Positions 1 through 8,500 of a stretch of 11,509 bases of DNA are shown one piece after another (positions within the stretch are counted from its first letter, which is position 1; the number at the start of each line of letters is the position of its first letter). The stretch spans positions 46,022 through 57,530 of the forward strand of contig DIFN01000063.1 in assembly GCA_002419145.1 (NCBI GenBank), given 5' to 3'. Under the pieces are notes generated by a model. It was not told the DNA's origin, made no database searches, and saw only the letters and a program-made list of their open reading frames with translations. The translations under genes and the position numbers were made by a program. This DNA comes from Mageeibacillus sp. UBA5747. Lineage in GTDB: Bacteria > Bacillota > Clostridia > Saccharofermentanales > UBA5734.

Positions 1-103
1 TGAATAACTGTGAACATTAATCATTGGTTTTGTCACATTTGATGTCAGAACCCGTGCCGAGCGGTGTTAGGCCTCACCAGATGGGCTAGAGTACAAAGGA
101 CAA
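1..103. other. Left-edge non-coding spacer
   Basis: No convincing coding frame lies here. The first 50 bases are clearly more AT-rich than the rest of the window. A short imperfect inverted repeat (GGTG at 64-67 against CACC at 76-79, around AGGCCT) lies downstream of the zinc-ribbon gene, but it has only four paired bases and no T-tract, so I do not call a terminator. No tRNA or SRP RNA signature was recognised. Confidence 0.4.
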
Positions 104-856
104 TCAGCTGAGTACCTGGACGGCAGAGCCATCGTCGAGAGCCGCCTGGCTTTCCGGTTGCTCGATCAGAAATCCACCCTCAGGAGTCACAACCTTGACA
201 ATCAGGTCGCTGCGAGAGGCCGAGAAGTCTGTTGCGTCTTCGCCTGTGACGATTGCGCGCTGATCAGCATAGCGTTCGAATATGGCGACTGCATCCTCGG
301 CTGTGATGGCAGCTGGCAGGGCCAGCTCGAGGCGCTGGTTAGAAAGGCCATGGATAACAACTGCCGTGTCCACATCAACGGTGGTCGGGCTGATCTGGGG
401 GATCGCTGCCCGTAGCTGAGAACGGGCTGCGTTGCGTTTCATGATCGGTGGGGCCGAGAAGGCGACGACGACCGCCAGGATCAGGACAGCTGCACCCGTC
501 AGCAGCAGGCGTGTTTTGCCAGACAGACGCAAGTCAGGGATCTTGATGTCATTTTTAGGCACATAGACGGGCTGGGGCGGTTTGGCTTCCGCTTTGACTT
601 TCTGCTTTTTCGTCGCTTCCACCTGGGTGGCACGCGCAGCGAACTGGGCATTGTTCAGCTGCGGATTGAGGTTGGGACCCTCGTATTTGGGCTGGGGCAG
701 ATTAGGGAAGGTCACGCCGGTCGCATCAGCGGCAATGGCAAAGGCGGTATTGCTGTCAAACACAGCATCGCAAAACAGGCAATGGCCTTGAGTGTTTTTA
801 TCATCGAGCATCAACAGCGAGCCACAGTTGGGGCATCTTCCTTCTTTGAGCGTCAT
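104..856 (-). CDS. Zinc-ribbon, single-pass membrane protein of unknown function
   Basis: Predicted 250-residue protein that I cannot assign to a named family. The N-terminus is a zinc ribbon with two CxxC pairs (Cys8, Cys11, Cys26, Cys29). A low-complexity linker rich in Pro, Gln, Ala and Lys follows (about 50-115). One hydrophobic segment (about 117-135, starting LLLTGAAVLILAVVV) is followed by basic residues (KRNAAR) and an acidic C-terminal domain of about 110 residues. By inference the zinc ribbon is cytoplasmic and the tail lies outside the membrane, but the positive charge on both flanks makes topology uncertain. The start at 856 is chosen because AGAGGT (862-867) lies 5 bases upstream and the zinc ribbon begins at once. 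Longer forms starting at 874 or 937 add a stretch unlike the family and lack an equally good ribosome binding site. The gene stands alone and diverges from tadA. A structural or sensory envelope role is possible but nothing shows it. Confidence 0.75.
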   Translation of the reverse strand: MTLKEGRCPNCGSLLMLDDKNTQGHCLFCDAVFDSNTAFAIAADATGVTFPNLPQPKYEGPNLNPQLNNAQFAARATQVEATKKQKVKAEAKPPQPVYVPKNDIKIPDLRLSGKTRLLLTGAAVLILAVVVAFSAPPIMKRNAARSQLRAAIPQISPTTVDVDTAVVIHGLSNQRLELALPAAITAEDAVAIFERYADQRAIVTGEDATDFSASRSDLIVKVVTPEGGFLIEQPESQAALDDGSAVQVLS

Positions 857-909
857 GGTGTACCTCTTTCGCATGTCATGGCGGCACAGGCCTGAATATG
901 GGCAGGACA

Positions 910-922
910 AAGGCCGGGCCTT
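910..922. repeat. 13-bp palindrome at the edge of the tadA promoter
   Basis: AAGGCC-G-GGCCTT is a perfect inverted repeat with 6-bp arms around one central base. It ends at the first two bases of the tadA -35 and lies in the predicted leader of the zinc-ribbon gene. It could be an operator for a dimeric regulator, or a chance result of G+C-rich sequence. No family-specific motif is recognised. Confidence 0.3.
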
Positions 923-948
923 GGAATGAATGGACATTATGCTATTAT
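921..948 (+). promoter_or_regulatory. Sigma-A-like promoter for tadA (extended -10)
   Basis: TTGGAA (921-926) and TATTAT (943-948) are 16 bases apart, and TGC (940-942) just before the -10 makes an extended -10. The predicted start of transcription near 955 leaves a leader of about 33 bases containing the AAGGAG ribosome binding site. Its -10 overlaps that of the minus-strand promoter, so the two probably cannot be occupied together. Confidence 0.55.
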
Positions 949-972
949 AGGGTCAAAGAGACTGAATCGCAA
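944..972 (-). promoter_or_regulatory. Sigma-A-like promoter for the zinc-ribbon gene
   Basis: Read on the minus strand, TTGCGA (972-967) and TATAAT (949-944) are separated by exactly 17 bases. The -10 is a perfect consensus and the -35 matches TTGACA at four of six positions. Transcription would start near 937, giving a leader of about 80 bases before the ATG at 856. The -10 overlaps the -10 of the opposing tadA promoter. Confidence 0.5.
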
Positions 973-976
973 GGAG
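971..976 (+). promoter_or_regulatory. Ribosome binding site deciding the tadA GTG start
   Basis: AAGGAG lies 11 bases before the GTG at 988. The spacing is slightly long, but no other in-frame start nearby has a comparable Shine-Dalgarno and the protein family begins here. Confidence 0.6.
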
Positions 977-987
977 CGCATCACGCC

Positions 988-1566
988 GTGGCAGACAAGC
1001 AAATCAGGCAACGCGATGATGCCTATTTCATGCAGGCTGCCTTGAAAGAAGCCCACAAGGCCGAGCTGGCCGGTGAGGTGCCGATCGGGGCTGTCATCGT
1101 GCGCGAGGGCACAATCATCGCCCGTGGGCATAACAAGCGCGAAACTTTGCAGGATGCGACCTTGCATGCGGAGCTGGTGGCAATCCGCCAGGCTTGCCGA
1201 CACCAAAAATCGTGGCGGCTCGATGGGTGCGACCTCTATGTCACACTCGAACCTTGTGTCATGTGTGCCGGGGCCATCGTCCAGGCTCGCATCCGCACCG
1301 TGTATTACGGTGCCGCCGATCCGAAGGCAGGTGCCGTCGGTTCGATCATCAACATTTTTGACCTGAAGCAAAACCATCGCGTCACCTGGCAAGGCCTTGT
1401 CCTGCAGGAAAGCTGCAGTCAGATCCTCAAGGATTTTTTTGCCCATCGCCGGGCGGCTGACAAAGCTGCTGGCAGTAGGGCAGCACGGCGCGCGGCTGCC
1501 CTGGCCGAGCAATCCAAACGTCTGGGACTGTCTGATGAACAATCGTTCCCTGCCGACTTGCCTTGA
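988..1566 (+). CDS. tadA: tRNA adenosine(34) deaminase TadA
   Basis: Predicted 192-residue zinc-dependent deaminase that converts adenosine to inosine at the wobble position (34) of tRNA-Arg(ACG), an essential cytoplasmic tRNA modification in most bacteria. The CDA-fold signatures are complete: HAE at 60-62 (His60 zinc ligand, Glu62 proton shuttle) and PCVMC at 89-93 (Cys90 and Cys93 zinc ligands), followed by AGAIVQARI. The N-terminus DDAYFMQAALKEA matches the usual TadA opening. I chose the GTG at 988, which follows AAGGAG (971-976) by 11 bases. An upstream ATG at 898 would run through the promoter and is rejected. ATG at 1030 would delete the first helix. The protein is longer than the usual 150-170 residues because of an Ala/Arg-rich C-terminal tail after about residue 150 (for example RAARRAAALAEQ), which might contact tRNA. 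It appears monocistronic. Confidence 0.96.
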   Translation: MADKQIRQRDDAYFMQAALKEAHKAELAGEVPIGAVIVREGTIIARGHNKRETLQDATLHAELVAIRQACRHQKSWRLDGCDLYVTLEPCVMCAGAIVQARIRTVYYGAADPKAGAVGSIINIFDLKQNHRVTWQGLVLQESCSQILKDFFAHRRAADKAAGSRAARRAAALAEQSKRLGLSDEQSFPADLP

Positions 1567-1599
1567 TCTTTTAATTTTCTCGCGACAGATAAATATAAG

Positions 1600-1627
1600 G
1601 CCCGTGGTGGATCCGGGTGTTGCTTTT
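1600..1627. terminator. Weak hairpin between convergent tadA and addA
   Basis: The 88-base spacer between the two stop codons holds CCCG (1601-1604) paired with CGGG (1614-1617), extendable by a G:U pair (1600/1618), with a 9-base loop. On the plus strand a T-rich stretch (1620-1627) follows. On the minus strand the run CCTTATATTTAT follows. It could serve both genes, but the stem is short, so this is a weak call. Confidence 0.3.
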
Positions 1628-1654
1628 ACAGTGCCATGGAAAGGTCAGTCATCC

Positions 1655-4600
1655 TCAAGTCTCCTGGGCTGGGCAGGCAAAGATCTGGCGGCTTGGCACA
1701 TGGACGATGAGACGTTCGGACACTTTAAATCCGGTTCCAGCCGTGATCGCCTGGGCGTAATAATCGAGCTGGCGACCATAGCGTTCACAGAGCAACCGCC
1801 GGATCTGCTCCGGCGAGCCTGGTGCTCGGTCTGTCTTGTAATCGACCAGGACGGCCTGGCCGTTCTCCTGGAACCAGCAGTCGATGATGCCCTGTACCAG
1901 GGCTCGATCATCAGGGGCGAAGGCTGTTTCTTCCGGCCAGACAGATCGGGCTGGCACAGCCAGGGTGAACGGCATTTCCCGGTACAGCTGGTGACGGTCT
2001 TTCTCAGCAGTCACCATCCGGCCCGCCAGGTCGGATGTGGCAAATGCAAGGATCGCATCGAGCCAGCCCGTGAGAGCCCGTGACTCATCGGCAGATAAAA
2101 CCTGCTCCTGTTCTAGCTGAGCCAATTGGCGGGCCAGTTCCACGCGGCTGGCCTCGCGCCGGGCCCTGGGCAGGTCCAGGTAGCGCAGGAACAGGTGCAA
2201 GGCCGTGCCCAGTCGAGCCCCCTGCACAGGCTGCTGGCCAATCTCAGTCAGATCCGAAAGATCATGCAAATCCAGATTGATCCCCAGGGCAGGGTCTTGA
2301 ACCGGCAGGTCCATCACCTGGTCCTCCCCATAACGGGATTCGTCCTGCTCGTGGCGTTTGAGCTCACTGACAGAAAGCTTGACCGGGCTTTTCGCCGCGC
2401 TGGCATAAGGGTAAACCTGACTGATCCGGCGCAACGCCTCCTGAATCTCAGCCTCAGGGACAGGATCAGGCGCTGCCAGCCAGTCGCGCACGGCACGCGG
2501 GAGATCCGAGACAACGGTCGGTGTTGACTCCCTGTCTTGCAGTTCGACCGGTTCCTTCGTAACCGCAAGGTAGTCCTTAAGGTCCAGGAACTTGACGTCC
2601 CAGACGCCCTGCGTCGGCTGGGCAAGCACAGTGGCCTCCGGTACTCCGGTCGCCTCATCTGCCGCGAGGCGGGTCCAGTCGATGTCGGGGTGTCGGGCCA
2701 GCGCCATGATCAGCCAGTCCAGGTAACTGCGCCCGGACAAGACAAGGTGGGCTGGCAAGACAAACTGCGGCCAGTCCCGCGCTTTGGTCAGGCGCGTCAA
2801 AAGTGCCTTGTGGCTATGTTTGGGCAACATCCCCACCAGGACCAGCCGGTCGCGCGCCCGGGTCATGGCGACATACAGCAGACGGAGCTCTTCGGCCAGG
2901 GAGGCTGCCTTGTGTTCGGCCAGCATGGCCAGTTTCAGATGGGTGGTCCGGCGCAGGTGTGCCTGGGGGTCGATCCAGTCAAAACCGACGCCCAGACTTT
3001 CACTGACCATCAGAATGTCCTGCTGTTCCTTTGGTGTGATCTTTCCGGATAGGCCAACCACAAAGACGATCGGGAATTCCAGACCTTTGCTGCTGTGAAT
3101 GGTCATGACCCGGACAGCGTTTTGTTCCGTTTCAGACAGGTCGTAGGGCGCCTGGGCGAGACCATTGCGCTCCAGGTTCTCGATGTGGCGGATCAAGTCG
3201 AAAAGGCCCCGGCTGCGGTTGGCCTCGAACGCATGCACCCAGCGGACAAAAGCCCGGACCTCCCGTAAGCGCTCCGCCCCGTCAGCATGGGCAGCCACCT
3301 GGTTGAAAAATCCCGTTGCCTCCAGCAGCCACTCCAGCCATTCACCCGTTTTGCGGAATTTTTCCCGGTCGCGCCAGAGTTCCAGTTCATGCAGGAACTG
3401 TCTTAGCCGGTCTCGCAGCTCAGGGTCTGGCCCGTGTTCGTGATACCAGAAGACAGCCTCGTGGAAAAATCGGCAAGATAGCTTGGCTTGCTGTGCGTGG
3501 GTCCGAATGGTCAGAAGCTCGTGGGGTGCAAAAGCGGAGCACAGCAGGCCGGATTTGAGGACGGCCGCCAGTGGGATGTCCTGACGTGGATTGTCCATGG
3601 TCATGAGCAGGGCATGGATCAGGCGCAAGTCCGGGTGATCGAACATGGTCCGGCCCGTATCTTCACTGACTGGAATCGACTTCTCGCGCAGGGCTGCTGC
3701 GTACAGGCGGACAATCGCCCGGGTGCGGGCCAGAATCACAATGTCTCGTGGTTCTGCAGACTGCCCGGTCACCAGCTGCACAATCTGCTGGCTGACCACT
3801 CGCGCTTCGCGTTCGTACAGGCCCAGCTCTGCCGCATCCAGCTTTGCCGCAGCGTGGTCCAGTGGCATCTCAGGTTCTTCGTCCTGTAAAAAATCAGCGC
3901 CGGCAGTGTCTGAGTTTGCTGATCCAAAGTCATCTTCCTGAACGACCAGGCACAGTTCGACCGGCATAGGTCCGGAAGTATTGTCCCGGTGCGGCACAAG
4001 ACCATGGCCGTCTGTGTAGTCGATTTCTCCGGCCTGGGGCGACATCAGCTGAGCAAACACCTCATTGACCGCCCCCAGCACCTCGGGCACGCTGCGGAAA
4101 TTGCGATTAAGTGTGATCAGACTGCCCTTTCCAGCCTGACGATACTGTTCAAACCGGCGGATGAAAATGCCAGGGCGGGCATGGCGGAAGCGATAGATGC
4201 TCTGCTTGACGTCGCCGACCATGAAGACATTGTCCCGGGCAATTGCCTGCAGGATGGCCTCCTGGATGCTGCTCGTATCCTGGTATTCGTCAATGTAGAT
4301 CTCCTGGTAGCGCTGGTGGTAATAGTCACCTGCCTCCGACTGGCGCAGGATCGCCAGCGCCAGATGTTCGAAATCGCCAAAATCCACCAGCCGCTGTTCG
4401 CGTTTGCGTTCACGGTAGCTGGCATCAAGTTCGAGGACCAGGTCAAACAACTGACCGAGCGCTGGCAGCATGTAGCTAATCTCCTGCTCAATCTGGCGCG
4501 CCGGACGGTTGAACAGACAAATGGTGTCGAAGAGGAAATACTGGCGATAGGTGTCGGTTTTGCACTGACCGGTCAGGCAGTGGATCGATTCGGCCAGATT

Positions 4601-5587
4601 CTGGCGCAACAGCTCAAGGACTCGGACTTTGCCCGGATCTGCGCCACCGGCTCGGGGCAGGTCCAAGTTATCGAGATGCCGGGCCAGCTCGACCAGATCA
4701 TCCCAGTCAGGCTGATCTTCGGCGAGCTTGGCCGCGATCTGCTGCAAAACCACGTCGATCAGCTGAAGCTGCTCGAGATAGGTCTGGTTGCGAACCGGGT
4801 CTTTGATCAGGGTCACACCCCGTTCGATGAGCTCACGCAGCTCAGGCAAGGCCTGGAGCGCCTGGCCCAGCAGGACACGCAGCTGTGCGACCAGAACCGC
4901 AGCATGACGGCTGGACGAAAAGTCCTGCGCCGCAGCGGCCAGTTCGTTGAGGTACTGCTCCACTTGTGCCCGGTAATCCGGCAAGCTGCGCAGATACTGG
5001 TATAGTCGGATGATCTGCTGGCGCAGCGGCTCGTCGCTGCGGCTGGTGCTGTAGCTGTCCACCAGATGGTAGAAAGCATCCTGCCAGGCAGGAGTCTGTC
5101 CTTCCGGCGCGAGATCGATAGCCTCGTAGCGGCGGGCCAAGACGTCATCAAGGGTCTCCCTGAGCAGCAAATCCGCGACTTGCGGATCCGAGACGGCAAA
5201 GCCCGGTTCGACTTGGAGCTGGCCCGTCTCATCCACAGCCAGGTGGCTGAAATTGCGGATCACCGTCAGGCAGAAGGCATGGATCGTCGAAACGGCTGCA
5301 CTGGCCAGCAGCGTCTGCTGGCGGCCCAGATAACGCCGCATCTCCAGATCTGTCTGGGCGGCACGGGCAGCTTCGAGTCTGGCAGCAATTTTCTCTTTCA
5401 TCTGGCGCGCTGCGGCTTCGGTAAACGTCATGACCAGCACCGACTGGATATCCAGTTCGCCCTTAACAATCCGCTGCACGATCCGTTCCGTCATGACAGC
5501 TGTCTTGCCAGAACCAGCAGCAGCCGAAACCAGCAAATCGGACACAGGGGCACGGACCACCGATTGTTGTTCTTCAGTCAGCTGCAT
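1655..5587 (-). CDS. addA: AddA, ATP-dependent helicase/nuclease subunit A
   Basis: Predicted 1310-residue motor and nuclease subunit of AddAB, which unwinds and resects double-strand DNA ends before RecA loading. The superfamily 1A helicase motifs are present in order: Q motif LTEEQQ (3-8), Walker A AAAGSGKT (22-29), Ia TFTEAAA (54-60), Walker B DEYQDTS (433-439), III GDVKQSIYRFR (458-468), IV LNRNFRS (493-499), V VMTIHSSKGLEF (827-838) and VI LLYVAMTRARDRL (903-915). The C-terminal RecB-type PD-(D/E)XK nuclease shows GTALH (1127-1131), VQGIID (1231-1236), DYKTD (1249-1253) and QLDYYAQA (1273-1280), so both helicase and nuclease look intact. It is slightly longer than the usual roughly 1200-1250 residues. 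Part of the difference may be an acidic linker near 550-580. I chose ATG at 5587 because GGAGG (5593-5597) precedes it by 5 bases and MQLTEEQQ is a normal AddA start. ATG at 5623 would add 12 residues. It overlaps the addB end by 14 bases, implying co-translation. Confidence 0.96.
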   Translation of the reverse strand: MQLTEEQQSVVRAPVSDLLVSAAAGSGKTAVMTERIVQRIVKGELDIQSVLVMTFTEAAARQMKEKIAARLEAARAAQTDLEMRRYLGRQQTLLASAAVSTIHAFCLTVIRNFSHLAVDETGQLQVEPGFAVSDPQVADLLLRETLDDVLARRYEAIDLAPEGQTPAWQDAFYHLVDSYSTSRSDEPLRQQIIRLYQYLRSLPDYRAQVEQYLNELAAAAQDFSSSRHAAVLVAQLRVLLGQALQALPELRELIERGVTLIKDPVRNQTYLEQLQLIDVVLQQIAAKLAEDQPDWDDLVELARHLDNLDLPRAGGADPGKVRVLELLRQNLAESIHCLTGQCKTDTYRQYFLFDTICLFNRPARQIEQEISYMLPALGQLFDLVLELDASYRERKREQRLVDFGDFEHLALAILRQSEAGDYYHQRYQEIYIDEYQDTSSIQEAILQAIARDNVFMVGDVKQSIYRFRHARPGIFIRRFEQYRQAGKGSLITLNRNFRSVPEVLGAVNEVFAQLMSPQAGEIDYTDGHGLVPHRDNTSGPMPVELCLVVQEDDFGSANSDTAGADFLQDEEPEMPLDHAAAKLDAAELGLYEREARVVSQQIVQLVTGQSAEPRDIVILARTRAIVRLYAAALREKSIPVSEDTGRTMFDHPDLRLIHALLMTMDNPRQDIPLAAVLKSGLLCSAFAPHELLTIRTHAQQAKLSCRFFHEAVFWYHEHGPDPELRDRLRQFLHELELWRDREKFRKTGEWLEWLLEATGFFNQVAAHADGAERLREVRAFVRWVHAFEANRSRGLFDLIRHIENLERNGLAQAPYDLSETEQNAVRVMTIHSSKGLEFPIVFVVGLSGKITPKEQQDILMVSESLGVGFDWIDPQAHLRRTTHLKLAMLAEHKAASLAEELRLLYVAMTRARDRLVLVGMLPKHSHKALLTRLTKARDWPQFVLPAHLVLSGRSYLDWLIMALARHPDIDWTRLAADEATGVPEATVLAQPTQGVWDVKFLDLKDYLAVTKEPVELQDRESTPTVVSDLPRAVRDWLAAPDPVPEAEIQEALRRISQVYPYASAAKSPVKLSVSELKRHEQDESRYGEDQVMDLPVQDPALGINLDLHDLSDLTEIGQQPVQGARLGTALHLFLRYLDLPRARREASRVELARQLAQLEQEQVLSADESRALTGWLDAILAFATSDLAGRMVTAEKDRHQLYREMPFTLAVPARSVWPEETAFAPDDRALVQGIIDCWFQENGQAVLVDYKTDRAPGSPEQIRRLLCERYGRQLDYYAQAITAGTGFKVSERLIVHVPSRQIFACPAQET

Positions 5588-8500
5588 GTCCACCTCCACC
5601 GGCATCGGGATACGCCTGCTCAAGGCGAGCCATGAAATCCTCTTTGCCGCTCAGTCGGGGCAAGTCGTTTGTCTTAGGATGCCCGAGTGGGAAAAAGCGC
5701 TGGCACGGATCTTTTTTCTGGTCAAACCCGCAGACACTCGGGTAGGCACAATACACACAGGGCAGGTCTGCTTTGGGGAGCTGGCTCGGTTTGGCCGCAA
5801 ACGCTCCCCTGACGATCGCTAAGGCCCAGGAGCGGATTTTTTCTTGCACATGCAGCTGCAGCCGGTCAAGCTGGTCCAAAGGCAAATCGAGGCCTTGCAG
5901 GGCGAAGCGTTTGTCGAGTTCATGGATGACCGCACCGGGATCAAGTACCTCTTCAGGTGACTGGCGCAAAATAGGCTGGTCAAAACGGAAATAGCAGGCA
6001 TCCACTGCTGTCTGGTCCGGATGGCTGTGGGCAAATGCAGCCAGGTAGGCCGGCAATTGCAGGTGCAGGCCATGGTACAAAGCATCGTACTGGATGCTCT
6101 GGCTGCCTGACTTGTAATCAATGACGCGGAATTGGCGTTGTCCTTCATGCATCTGCCAGTCCACACGGTCGACTTTGCCGTTAAGCTGGACCGTCCGTCC
6201 TAAAGTCAGATCCAATGTGAGCGCATTGCCCCGGCCTGGCTCAAACACCCATTCAAACAAAGCCGGCGTGAAAGATTCGGTCAGCAGTTGGCGCAGCAGG
6301 GCTGCAATCGAGGTGCGAGCAACACGCTCCAGTCGCCGACCTGCGGATGCCCTAAGACCGGGGGAGAAAAACAGCCCCACCCGCTTGTCTGAGCGCAATT
6401 CAGCCATGACCCGGGTCAGGGCTCCATCCAGATCACCGGCCAGCCAGGCCTCGATTCGCGCCTTCCGGGCGATTTCATCCGGCAGTTGGCCAAGCTCACC
6501 CTGCAGCAAGGCGAGGCTGCGTTCCGCCAGCGTGTGCAAGAATGTCCCGCTGTCGGTCGCCTGCGGTTCATAGATATCCCGTTCACGCAACACAATTCCA
6601 TGGGCTGCCAGATGGGAAAAAGGGCAGGCGGCATATTTTTCCAGCTGGGACACACTCAGCTGCAAGACAGGCCCGAAGCGCGCCTGCACCAGCTGTGGTT
6701 CAATCTGAAGCTGGAGCGTATCAGGCTGTCTCAGATGGGCGATGGTCTGGTCCAGAGGATATCCCAGCTGCTGCAGAGCCAAGGCCAGGGGTCGAAACGG
6801 GTCCAGCGTATGGGGCCAGTCCGCCAGTGACTGATGCACCATCTGGATCAGCCCGTTTTGTGCCGCGGCCGGTGCAAGGAGGCGGACATCAGCAGGATCC
6901 ATCCGGTCTGGCAGCAGGAGCAGGTTTTGCCCGCTCCACTCCCGCAGACGCTGGATATACGGTGATGCATCCTGGTTCGGGGCCAGCATGACCAGGTGGT
7001 CCGTTGGCAAGGTCAACAGGCCGAAGATCATCGCTGCATCGGCAAAAACCTGGTCGCGGGCATTGCTGGGCAGCACCTGGCCCAGAAGACTGGACAGACT
7101 CTGGCGGTCGCTGTCCTTGAGCAAACCTTCGGGCGGAGCCCCCGGGGGGAAGACACTGGCCCTGGCATTGTACAGGAACAAAATCCGGCCCGTGCGCTGG
7201 CGGGCATGGGCCAGATTGCCGATGGCCACCTGGTCGAGCGCAGTGGGTAAGACCCCGCTGTCGGCGTTGTCCAGGCCTGCTGCAAGCAGGTCCCGGAACG
7301 TCTTGAGATCCATGGGTGCCTGGCCGGCAAACCGGACCAGCTGGGCCAAAACATCCGTCAAGGCGTTCCAGGATTTGGCAATAGCCAGAGCGCTTTCACT
7401 GTCATGTCCCTGATGCAGCCGCAAGATCAACTGAGACGTGCGCTGTTGCAGGCCTGCCGCATCGAGATAGCCAGCCAGGGCGGCTACCTTCTGCAGCCCA
7501 GTCTCAGCTGATTTCATCCGGTCCGCCAAATCCCGGATAGGAATCAGGATCGTCTGGCGGAAATGGTCCAGGACCTGAGGTTCTTCTGCCTGGGGCTCCA
7601 TCAGCCGCTCGAGGTGGAACAGTCCGCGGGCCAGGACATAGTTTTCAAATTCATCCACCTGGCCCTGGTCTTCTGCCAGCAGTCCTGCCCGCAAGGCGCG
7701 CATAACTGTCAGACGGCTAAATCCCTGACTGGACAGATCGAGCACCGCGAGGATGGTGCGTATCAGGGCCGTTCCAGCCAGCAGGCGAACCTGGTCGAGG
7801 AACAGGGGGATTTTGAAGGTATTGAACGCAGCCTGAAGCCGCGGCAGGTCCTGCGCCGGATCACAGACAGCTACGACCAGGTCACGGTAGCGGTAACCCT
7901 CTTCCTGGACAAGCCGGCGGATCTCTCCAGCCAGCCAGGTCGCCTGATCATCCGGCTGGTGCGCCAGAACCAGGTTGAGAAAAGTTTTGCCTGCTTGTTC
8001 CGGGGCAGCCTGACTTTGGGTGACCTCTGCCTGTGGTTTTTCTGAACCAGATAAGCCCGGCAGGGTGGTTATTTGTGCCTGGGCTGTCCACTCAGCTGGC
8101 GCTCCCAGGTAGCGGGCCAGGCTGGCAATGTCAGCAGACCAGTCCGGCTCGACCCGGATCGGGCGACCTGGCCGGTAGCGCTGCTGCAGCTGATAGGCCG
8201 TGCGCCGGCCCGGCAGGAACAAGTCCGGCCCCTGTTCCACCGCCAGTTCATCGCCAGGGATGCAGTCGCTCAGCACCGTCACAGTCATCCGTTCGCAGTG
8301 CTGGGCCAGCTGGTCCAGGACGGCATACTCCTGCGGGGTGAAATTCCTCAGCTCGCCAAAGCCAGCAACCCAGACCGAGGTTCGGGACAGCCAGTCCAGG
8401 CGCGTCCTGGCCAGCCCCTGCGGCTGGGAAAGCAGCTCGACCAGGCGATCCAGCTCGGTTTCCGGATCATGGAAGCCCAAGTCGCGGACAGCCTGGTCAT

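Noticed and set aside
1..103. Possible small RNA or terminator at the left edge
   Set aside because: Only a 4-bp stem is visible, with no T-tract. No SRP RNA or tRNA hallmarks were found, although SRP RNA often lies near tadA in Bacillota.
898..987. N-terminal extension of TadA from ATG at 898
   Set aside because: The 30 extra residues would be encoded by the promoter and leader region, have no ribosome binding site and do not fit the TadA family.
937..1542. A 201-codon open frame on the minus strand opposite tadA
   Set aside because: It covers the tadA catalytic motifs in antisense and has no independent support.
3989..5005. A 338-codon open frame on the plus strand opposite addA
   Set aside because: It lies wholly antisense to conserved AddA helicase sequence. 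It has no recognisable motif and is the expected by-product of G+C-rich codon usage on the other strand.
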